Origin: Acidobacteriota bacterium
GTDB lineage: Bacteria; Acidobacteriota; Vicinamibacteria; Vicinamibacterales; UBA8438
Length of the DNA: 5,814 bases
NCBI GenBank assembly: GCA_011523485.1
Contig: WTGR01000169.1
Span: 1 to 5,814, forward strand
Reading direction: 5' to 3'
Positions 1-4,954 of the stretch are shown piece by piece. The notes beneath the pieces are model-generated. The model worked only from the letters and a program-made list of their open reading frames with translations. It was not told where the DNA came from and did no database searches. Every line of letters begins with the position of its first letter. The stretch's first letter is position 1. A program made the position numbers and the translations under genes.

Positions 1-489
1 GCGTTCACCGCGGGACTGGTGGTCAACGACGAGCTCGGCAGGTTCTTCGGCGAGAAGAAGGCGCTGTACAGAATCGACGCCTCGATTACGCCGGTGAGCA
101 CAATCTTCGTGCCGGTGTTCTTCGTCTACATGGGCCTGCGCGTGGACCTGGCCGCCTTCGCTTCGCTGGAGGTCATCGTCTTCGCCGTCCTGTTGAGCAT
201 CGTGGCGATCGCGAGCAAGCAGGTCTGCGCGCTGGGCGTCGTCAAGCGGGGTTTCAACCGCTGGGTCGTCGGCATCGGCATGATTCCGCGCGGCGAGGTC
301 GGCCTCATCTTCGCCAGCATCGGCCACACGGTCCTGGTCGCCGGAACGCCCGTTCTCGGTGACGCGACGTTTTCTGCGATCATCGCCATGGTCATGTTCA
401 CGACGCTCGTGACGCCGCCGCTGCTGAAGGCCGCGTTCGCCAGGTCATCCGACATTCCCCTCCGACGCGGAGCGGGCTCAGAAGGTTAG
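1..489 (+). CDS. CPA2-type Na+(K+)/H+ antiporter, C-terminal part (5' end outside window)
   Basis: Integral inner-membrane protein that probably exchanges Na+ or K+ for H+. The reading frame is open from base 1, so the gene starts upstream; 162 residues are visible. They open with AFTAGLVVND, a conserved loop/helix of this family. Hydrophobic segments follow at visible residues about 28-47, 57-78, 90-115 and 120-140. The segment around residues 93-103 carries GMIPRGEVGLI, matching the PRGE-type motif well known in KefB/GerN/NapA-like CPA2 exchangers. The protein ends soon after the last helix with a short basic tail. No TrkA-N/RCK nucleotide-binding domain follows, which favours a plain Na+/H+ antiporter over a KefB/KefC-type regulated potassium efflux protein. 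The cation cannot be told from this fragment. The stop is TAG at 487-489. The next gene downstream is convergent, so this is probably the last gene of its transcript. Confidence 0.9.
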   Translation, partial: AFTAGLVVNDELGRFFGEKKALYRIDASITPVSTIFVPVFFVYMGLRVDLAAFASLEVIVFAVLLSIVAIASKQVCALGVVKRGFNRWVVGIGMIPRGEVGLIFASIGHTVLVAGTPVLGDATFSAIIAMVMFTTLVTPPLLKAAFARSSDIPLRRGAGSEG

Positions 490-508
490 TCGACCGCGGG
501 CTCGTGTC

Positions 509-625
509 ACCGACTTCATCGACGTCGCCGATTTTCTGGTCGCCGGCGGCTACACGATCCCTTCGAAGCTGTTCGCCACAGGCGGCAGCGCCGGCGGCCT
601 GCTGATGGGCGCAGTGACCAACAGG
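509..625 (+). pseudogene. Remnant of an S9 prolyl oligopeptidase/oligopeptidase B gene (nucleophile-serine region)
   Basis: Thirty-nine codons in one frame read like the active-site segment of S9A peptidases: TDFIDVADFLV, then a GY turn, then GGSAGGLLMGAVTN. The GGSAGG box holds the family's nucleophile serine (codon 587-589). Oligopeptidase B proteins have the same order: a DFI helix, a 'GY..P..L' strand, then GGSAGG followed by MGA. Similarity stops abruptly at about base 625, where the family would continue with an 'RPDLF'-like stretch. Upstream, in the 19 bases after the antiporter stop, nothing recognisable is seen. There is no start codon at the proper place and neither the beta-propeller nor the catalytic Asp/His is present, so this is a gene fragment that cannot encode an active enzyme. 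It ends 10 bases before the stop codon of the convergent M28 peptidase gene. The assignment rests on motif recall, not on an alignment. Confidence 0.72.
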
Positions 626-634
626 CTCGGACCA

Positions 635-1894
635 TCAGGGACCGGTGATGCTGGCCCCGGCCAGCCCGGCGATGGCGGCCAGCGTGGTCTGCGCCGCGTT
701 CAGCCCGAGCCGGAAGTCCTCGTCGGTGTAGGTCACGTAGAGGTCGGTCGGCTGGTGCCAGTGGGGGTTCCAGCCGGCCCCGACGTGCATGCCGCGCTCG
801 TTCTCCCGCAGGCTGATCGACGGCGTGACGTTCATGAACGGCGTCGAGTCGGTGTTGGTCATGTGCGGGCCGACCGTGGCCGGGTAGTCGGTGGCGTAGG
901 CGTCGTTCGCCGCCTTGAAGCGGAACGCGAGGTCGCGCGACTCGTCGGCCAGGTCCGAGCTCGACTGGAACTCGATGTTCACGTCCGCCTCGCGCCGCTG
1001 GTCGCGGCTGACCACGCCGTCCGGTCCCGGCGCCCCGTGGTCGAACAGCATCATGTCGTGCTGGATCATCCCGAGCCAGCGCGGCTCGGGGTAGAGGCCG
1101 GAGCCGGGCGGATTCTCCAGGCCCTGCCGCTCGCGCCGCTGCTCGACGTAGGCGCGGCTGCCGATGAGTCCGACCTCCTCGTCGTTCCAGAGCGCGAAGC
1201 GGATCGAGACATCCGTCCGCACGTCCGGGGCGCTGAGGATGCGAGCCAGCTCCATGACCAGCGCCGTGCCCGAGGCGTCGTCGTCGGCCGCCTCGCCGAA
1301 GCCGTGCCCGTCCATGTGGGCGCCGAGGATGTACATCTCGTCGGGCCGCGTGGTTCCCACCCTGGTGCAGTACACCTGGGAGCGGTCGCCGTTGACCGGC
1401 TCCTCCAGGTTGAGCGCGCGCAGCGCCTCGTCCGGCTGCATCAGCGGGTCGCGGACCACGCCGGTGCGCACGCGGTAGCCGAAGATGGAGCTGCCGCCGG
1501 GGCCGCTCCCGTTGCGGCCGATGCGCCCGCCGGTGGGGGTCGGCTCCGTGGGGTTCAGGGGCGCGGACGGTCTGCTGCGGCCCCCGCCGGTGCGCGGCGG
1601 CGGATCGTAGGTGTAGTGGAGACGCTCGGTGGGGCAGCCGGCCGCCTCGAGCCAGGTCTCGATCCAGTCGACGGCGTCGCGGTTGCGCTGCGTCCCCTGC
1701 CGCCGGTCCCCGAACTGCGTGAGGCCCTTGATGACGGCCTTGTAGCGCTCGAGGTCGAGACGGCCGACCAGCTCGGCGATGGGATCGGCCGCGTCGTCGC
1801 TGCCGTCCGGTTGTTGGCCGGAGACCACGGCACCCGGACCCGATCCCATCACCAACACCAGAACGACAGCCAGCCCTGCTGCAAAAGCGCGCAT
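635..1894 (-). CDS. Secreted M28-family zinc metallopeptidase (aminopeptidase type)
   Basis: Predicted exported zinc exopeptidase of 419 residues that would release amino acids from peptides outside the cytoplasm; substrate unknown. The chosen start has AAGGAG six bases upstream and begins a signal peptide (MRAFAAGL, then a VVLVLV core, probable cleavage near residue 26). A start 16 codons upstream (1942) is open, but it would overlap the -10 element and bury the signal peptide. Zinc-site motifs appear in family order: GAHMDGHG (His about 193), EAADDDASG (bridging Asp about 205-206), LWNDEEVGLIGS (Glu pair about 239-240), TNTDSTPF (Asp about 349) and WNPHWHQPTD (His about 380). Residues about 97-134 form a Pro/Gly/Thr-rich, low-complexity stretch before the catalytic core, probably a flexible linker or loop. 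The gene is divergent from the toxin-antitoxin operon and convergent with the antiporter. Family assignment is firm; peptidase specificity is not known. Confidence 0.92.
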   Translation of the reverse strand: MRAFAAGLAVVLVLVMGSGPGAVVSGQQPDGSDDAADPIAELVGRLDLERYKAVIKGLTQFGDRRQGTQRNRDAVDWIETWLEAAGCPTERLHYTYDPPPRTGGGRSRPSAPLNPTEPTPTGGRIGRNGSGPGGSSIFGYRVRTGVVRDPLMQPDEALRALNLEEPVNGDRSQVYCTRVGTTRPDEMYILGAHMDGHGFGEAADDDASGTALVMELARILSAPDVRTDVSIRFALWNDEEVGLIGSRAYVEQRRERQGLENPPGSGLYPEPRWLGMIQHDMMLFDHGAPGPDGVVSRDQRREADVNIEFQSSSDLADESRDLAFRFKAANDAYATDYPATVGPHMTNTDSTPFMNVTPSISLRENERGMHVGAGWNPHWHQPTDLYVTYTDEDFRLGLNAAQTTLAAIAGLAGASITGP

Positions 1895-1900
1895 CGGTCT

Positions 1901-1906
1901 CTCCTT
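1901..1906 (-). promoter_or_regulatory. Ribosome binding site of the M28 peptidase gene
   Basis: The minus strand reads AAGGAG, then six bases, then ATG (1894-1892). This is a near-ideal Shine-Dalgarno sequence and it decides the start codon against the longer open frame that begins at 1942. Confidence 0.85.
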
Positions 1907-1940
1907 GATCCCATTCCCGCTCCGAGACGACATCCTCGCC

Positions 1941-1946
1941 ATTGTA
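1941..1946 (-). promoter_or_regulatory. Probable -10 element (TACAAT) for the M28 peptidase gene
   Basis: The minus strand reads TACAAT, matching five of six bases of the sigma-70 -10 consensus, in an otherwise very GC-rich stretch. It lies 46 bases upstream of the chosen ATG, which would give a leader of roughly 40 bases containing the AAGGAG site. No good TTGACA-like -35 is seen 16-18 bases upstream, so the -35 side is weak or activator-dependent. An in-frame ATG seven bases after the element (4th codon of the longer frame) would allow a leaderless start, but the signal peptide and RBS argue against it. Confidence 0.55.
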
Positions 1947-2049
1947 CGTCTCCGAGCCGTTCCGCTACCCGCCGTGCGTCCTGCCCGCGATCCGCCTCGA
2001 CGAGGATCGGGAGACGGTTCTGCCGCGACGGCCCGCGAGTCCGTCCGAC

Positions 2050-2079
2050 TTGACCGGCCGTCGGGCGGGCTACCATAGT
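2050..2079 (+). promoter_or_regulatory. Probable near-leaderless promoter of the toxin-antitoxin operon
   Basis: TTGACC at 2050-2055 matches five of six bases of the -35 consensus. Two overlapping -10 candidates follow: TACCAT at 2071-2076 (15-base spacer) and CATAGT at 2074-2079 (18-base spacer). The antitoxin ATG is at 2086, only 6-9 bases beyond them, and no Shine-Dalgarno sequence precedes it. Transcription would therefore begin at or within a few bases of the start codon, giving a leaderless or nearly leaderless mRNA. Phd-type antitoxins usually repress their own promoter, so an operator probably overlaps this site, but I see no clear palindrome. Confidence 0.5.
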
Positions 2080-2085
2080 GTCCGC

Positions 2086-2451
2086 ATGAAGATCACCGCC
2101 ACCGCGGCGAGCCTGAAGGAGCGCCTGAACGAGTACCTCGGACACGTGAAGGCGGGCAGTGAGGTCGTGGTGACCGAGCACGGTCTGCCGGTCGCCCGGC
2201 TCACGGCCATCGAGACGGCCGGCCGGCCGGCGAATCCTTCCCGGCAATCGATACCCGCGGCCGGCGCCGAGAGCCTGTTTCTGGAACCTGCCGAGCAGGG
2301 CACGAGTCGCCGGGATCGACTTGCGCGGGCCGGATCGCTGAAGCTCGGACGCGGTTCCGCGCGGCCGGCGTTGCTCGCCCCTCCGTCGGGCGAACCGTTC
2401 GGGGCCCGAATTCTCGCGGCGCTGCTCGCCGACCGGACGGGAGGCGGATGA
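2086..2451 (+). CDS. Phd/YefM-family antitoxin
   Basis: Antitoxin of 121 residues that should bind and neutralise the PIN toxin encoded directly downstream and repress the shared promoter. The N-terminal 45 residues are typical of the Phd/YefM fold: MKITATAASLKERLNEYL, then the basic/strand segment VKAGSEVVVTEHGLPVARL. The middle (about residues 46-95) is Pro/Ala/Gly/Arg-rich and probably disordered. The C-terminus (EPFGARILAALLADR) looks like the amphipathic helix by which such antitoxins wrap the toxin. The open frame extends upstream to 1942, but the Phd motif starts exactly at the 2086 ATG and the promoter lies in that extension. The stop overlaps the toxin start (ATGA at 2448-2451), so the two are translationally coupled. 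The family is clear; pairing with a VapC-type toxin follows from context. Confidence 0.88.
   Translation: MKITATAASLKERLNEYLGHVKAGSEVVVTEHGLPVARLTAIETAGRPANPSRQSIPAAGAESLFLEPAEQGTSRRDRLARAGSLKLGRGSARPALLAPPSGEPFGARILAALLADRTGGG
2439..2444 (+). promoter_or_regulatory. Ribosome binding site of the PIN toxin gene
   Basis: GGGAGG lies within the last codons of the antitoxin gene. It is three bases from the ATG at 2448 and six bases from a second in-frame ATG at 2451. The spacing suits the second ATG better, so the toxin may start as MFWDSS rather than MMFWDSS. Confidence 0.6.
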
Positions 2452-2870
2452 TGTTCTGGGACAGCTCCGCGGTCGTCCCGCTCATCGTGCCGAGCCCACA
2501 ATCGGCGACGCTTGCGGAGCACCTTGCGGCAGACCGGGGGCTGACCGTCTGGCGGGGCACGGCGGTCGAATGCGCCGCCGCTCTCTATCGCTCGCATCGG
2601 GAGGAGTCGATCGGGCAGGCCGCGCTCGACGCGGCGCTTCTCCGTCTTCATGCGTTCACGGAAGACGCCGACACGGTGGCGCCCGGGGAGTTCGTTCGCC
2701 GCCGGGCGAGCGAGCTGGTGGCGACCCACCGCCTGCGGGCGGCCGACGCTTTCCAGCTCGCCGCGGCGCTCGCGTGGTGCGAGGGGCATCCGCGGGGCGA
2801 GCGCTTTCTGTCCCTCGATGACCGGTTGCGCGACGCGGCGCGGCGCGAAGGGTTTACCGTGCTGCCCTGA
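2448..2870 (+). CDS. vapC: PIN-domain ribonuclease toxin, VapC type
   Basis: Toxin of 140 residues (or 139 from the ATG at 2451), the usual size for VapC-type PIN RNases, which cut RNA, often tRNA or rRNA, with Mg2+. The acidic active-site residues are all in place: Asp5 in FWDSSAVV, Glu41 in GTAVECAAAL, Asp100 in LRAADAFQLAAAL and Asp124 or Asp125 in FLSLDDRL. The protein therefore looks catalytically intact. It ends in FTVLP, the usual final strand. It follows the antitoxin with a four-base overlap. Codons 94-140 lie inside the first copy of the 271-bp tandem repeat; this copy belongs to the complete gene and its tail is repeated at 2999-3141. In the inferred pre-duplication state its last 17 bases overlapped the convergent ATPase gene. 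The RNA target cannot be deduced from sequence. Confidence 0.94.
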   Translation: MMFWDSSAVVPLIVPSPQSATLAEHLAADRGLTVWRGTAVECAAALYRSHREESIGQAALDAALLRLHAFTEDADTVAPGEFVRRRASELVATHRLRAADAFQLAAALAWCEGHPRGERFLSLDDRLRDAARREGFTVLP

Positions 2871-2998
2871 TCCCGCCCTGGTTTCGACGCGGAGGAGGCA
2901 GCTCCGTCAGGGCGTCCCGGGGCGCCGAGAGCCGTTGCCGCGCCCACGCCCGCACGTCTTCTTCGTGCGTGAACAGAATCACCTGCGTTTCCGCCCCT
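2728..2998. repeat. Direct tandem repeat, 271 bp, copy 1
   Basis: First copy of a 271-bp unit. By eye it is identical base for base to 2999-3269. It contains the last 47 codons of the PIN toxin, including its stop, and on the other strand a copy of the last 48 codons of the ATPase gene. It begins with ACCGCCTGC, the same nine bases found at the start of copy 2 and just after the end of copy 2. Confidence 0.97.
2854..2998 (-). pseudogene. Duplicated 3' fragment of the SMC-like ATPase gene
   Basis: The minus strand encodes the same 48 C-terminal residues as the complete ATPase gene, from VGAETQVILFTHEED to the stop at 2854-2856. Upstream of it the frame runs into antisense of the toxin tail rather than ATPase sequence, so the fragment lacks Walker A, the signature and Walker B. 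It has no sign of its own expression and is best read as a by-product of the tandem duplication. Confidence 0.93.
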
Positions 2999-3141
2999 AC
3001 CGCCTGCGGGCGGCCGACGCTTTCCAGCTCGCCGCGGCGCTCGCGTGGTGCGAGGGGCATCCGCGGGGCGAGCGCTTTCTGTCCCTCGATGACCGGTTGC
3101 GCGACGCGGCGCGGCGCGAAGGGTTTACCGTGCTGCCCTGA
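2999..3141 (+). pseudogene. Duplicated 3' fragment of the PIN toxin gene
   Basis: Repeats the last 47 codons of the toxin (RLRAADAFQL to FTVLP and stop). It keeps two of the four active-site acidic residues but lacks Asp5 and Glu41. An out-of-frame open stretch from 2650 runs into it, but that stretch lies in an alternative frame of the real toxin gene and has no support. Not expected to make a functional protein. Confidence 0.93.
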
Positions 3142-3269
3142 TCCCGCCCTGGTTTCGACGCGGAGGAGGCAGCTCCGTCAGGGCGTCCCGGGGCGCCGAG
3201 AGCCGTTGCCGCGCCCACGCCCGCACGTCTTCTTCGTGCGTGAACAGAATCACCTGCGTTTCCGCCCCT
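2999..3269. repeat. Direct tandem repeat, 271 bp, copy 2
   Basis: Second copy, directly abutting the first. It supplies the true 3' end of the ATPase gene (stop at 3125-3127). Beyond it, bases 3270-3278 repeat ACCGCCTGC once more before the sequence diverges (AGGG instead of GGGC). This marks the likely microhomology used in the duplication. Confidence 0.97.
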
Positions 3270-4951
3270 ACCGCCTGCAGGGTTTCCAGCATGACCTGCT
3301 TGCGCTCGACGTCGCACGCCGCCACCACATCGTCGAGGATCAGCGGGCAGACCTCCCCGGGTGCGACGAGATGGCGCGAGAGGGCGAGCCGCAGCAACAG
3401 GTAGGTCTGCTCGGCGGTGCCGTGCGAAAGGAGCTCGGCGCGCCGCCAGGGGCCGTACCCGTTCCGGACGTCGACCTGCAGGGATTCCGGATCGACCTTG
3501 CAGTCGGTGTAGCGCCCGCCGGTGACCCGCGGCAGCCACTCGAGCAGGGTGGCGCGGAGCACCGGCGCGAAGTCGCGGTGCGCGCGCTCCTCCGCGCGTT
3601 CGAGGAACTCGATCGTCCTGGCCAGCGTCCGGTCGAGTCTCTCGATCCGCTCGAGCTCGCTTCGTGCGGCAGCCAGCTCGTCCTCCGCATCCGCCATGTT
3701 GGACACGTCCCCGGCGAGCTGCTCGATCCGGCCGCGGGCCGTGTGGCAGGCGTCGCGCGCCCTGCGAGCCTCGTGTTCCGCGGCCGCGAGCCGGTCCGGC
3801 GCCGCGCCGCGCGCCGCTCGGAGCGCGCTCGGGTCCACCGGCTCGGCCAGCGCCGCGGCCTCGTCACGCAGGCGGCTGGCTTCGGCGCGGAGCTCCGTGA
3901 GCAGCCGTCGCCCTTCTGCCGCCGCCGCCCGCCGCTTCGAAAGCCACCACCAGGCCAGACACCCGAGACCGAGGGCGCCGGCGAGAAGGCCCGGCAGGCT
4001 GAAGTCGGCCAGGGCCAGTCCGATGCCGGCCGCCGCCGCGGCCGCGGCGACGTACGGCGCCGCCGCGTGGACCGCGGCCGCGGTCCGCAGCCCCGAGCCC
4101 TCGGCGGCGGCGCGGGGTCCGGCGGGGAACAGGGCCGGAAGCTCCGCCGCGTGGGCCGCCCGGCGCTCGGCGTCTTCCGCGGCCTCTGCCGCGCGTGCCG
4201 CCCGCAGCGCCGCCACCTCTTCCTCGAGCGCTTGCGCTTCCCGTACGAGCCGATCTACGTCGCGTTGGCGAGCGAGATAGTGCGCCTGGGCCTCCCGCGT
4301 CCGCTCCAGGGCCGACAGCGCGGCGTCCACCCGTGCGCGGGAAGTCCGCAGCGGCTTCTTCGGAGCATGCTCGGACCCCACCTGTTCCTTGCGGTACGTG
4401 GCGAGCAGCTCCAGGGCCCGTGGGGCGGTCTCGTCGGTGCCGGCCGTTGCCGCGGCGCGTTGCAGGTCTTCCTGCAGCGCGCCGGCGTGGTTCAACAGCC
4501 CGAGGACTTGCGCCTGCCGGACGCAGGCCACGCCGAGGAACGACCGGCGGTTGAGTCCGAGCCAGCGGGATCCGTCCGGCGCGCCCTCGTACGCGATCCG
4601 GCCCGCGTAGTCGCGCCCGGCCAAGTCGGCGTCGACGGCGCTGGAGTCGACCCGGTTGGCGAGGTCGTGATGCAGCTCGACGCGGTGGCCGTCCTCGAGC
4701 GCCACCACGGCCGAGACCGCCCATTCGCCGTTGCCGTCCCAGGGCCGGTGGCGGTCCCGGAACCGCCTGTCCTGCGCGGTGGCCGCACCCTTGCCGCGCC
4801 GCATGCCGCAGAGCCCGGCGTAGAGGGCGGCGTGCCACGTCGACTTGCCCGCCTCGTTCGTCCCGTAGACCACGTTCAGGCCCGGTGCCAGAGTCAGGGT
4901 GTCGTCGTCGAACGGCCCGAAGGGGTGCGCGCGAACCGATTCGAACCGCAT
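3125..4951 (-). CDS. SMC/SbcC-like AAA ATPase with central membrane segments (YhaN-like)
   Basis: ATPase of 608 residues, the likely partner of the nuclease encoded just upstream. An ABC-type head is split between the two ends: Walker A YGTNEAGKST (residues 29-38), Q-loop near Gln146 (CVRQAQ), signature LSHGTAEQ (508-515), Walker B PLILDDVVAA with Asp540/Asp541, and the switch His572 in FTHEED. Between the halves are charged, Ala/Glu/Arg-rich stretches likely to form coiled coil (about 205-270 and 340-460). They surround two hydrophobic segments (about 293-314 and 319-337) followed by SKRR, which looks like a membrane hairpin. Bacillus YhaN has the same plan but is near 960 residues as I recall, so this is a compact version. 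There is no CxxC zinc hook. The start lies three bases after the nuclease stop, with GGAG about 13 bases upstream. The last 48 codons lie in repeat copy 2. DNA repair or end processing is inferred; a membrane-linked role is possible. Confidence 0.86.
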   Translation of the reverse strand: MRFESVRAHPFGPFDDDTLTLAPGLNVVYGTNEAGKSTWHAALYAGLCGMRRGKGAATAQDRRFRDRHRPWDGNGEWAVSAVVALEDGHRVELHHDLANRVDSSAVDADLAGRDYAGRIAYEGAPDGSRWLGLNRRSFLGVACVRQAQVLGLLNHAGALQEDLQRAAATAGTDETAPRALELLATYRKEQVGSEHAPKKPLRTSRARVDAALSALERTREAQAHYLARQRDVDRLVREAQALEEEVAALRAARAAEAAEDAERRAAHAAELPALFPAGPRAAAEGSGLRTAAAVHAAAPYVAAAAAAAGIGLALADFSLPGLLAGALGLGCLAWWWLSKRRAAAAEGRRLLTELRAEASRLRDEAAALAEPVDPSALRAARGAAPDRLAAAEHEARRARDACHTARGRIEQLAGDVSNMADAEDELAAARSELERIERLDRTLARTIEFLERAEERAHRDFAPVLRATLLEWLPRVTGGRYTDCKVDPESLQVDVRNGYGPWRRAELLSHGTAEQTYLLLRLALSRHLVAPGEVCPLILDDVVAACDVERKQVMLETLQAVGAETQVILFTHEEDVRAWARQRLSAPRDALTELPPPRRNQGGIRAAR

Positions 4952-4954
4952 CGG

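Noticed and set aside
605..2053. Long plus-strand open frame of 482 codons
   Set aside because: It is antisense to the M28 peptidase gene, which has a signal peptide, an RBS and all zinc motifs. Its composition (Val/Arg/Gly/Ala runs) is that of a high-GC shadow frame, and its first codons belong to the oligopeptidase remnant.
1895..2085. Additional small gene in the divergent region
   Set aside because: The open frames here are upstream extensions of the peptidase and antitoxin frames; the promoter elements and true start signals lie within them.
2871..3124. Intergenic terminator or non-coding RNA between the toxin and ATPase genes
   Set aside because: The whole interval is repeat-derived gene tail sequence. 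I see no GC hairpin followed by a T run on either strand.
2650..3141. Plus-strand open frame of 163 codons ending in the toxin tail
   Set aside because: It starts out of frame inside the toxin gene and reaches the toxin frame only because of the tandem duplication. It has no start signal and lacks the first two PIN acidic residues.
2728..3269. CRISPR array or insertion-sequence ends
   Set aside because: Only two adjoining 271-bp copies, no spacers, no terminal inverted repeats and no transposase; a simple tandem duplication explains it.
3522..4280. Plus-strand open frame of 252 codons rich in Ser/Arg/Ala
   Set aside because: Antisense to the coiled-coil part of the ATPase; no motif, no RBS and typical shadow composition.
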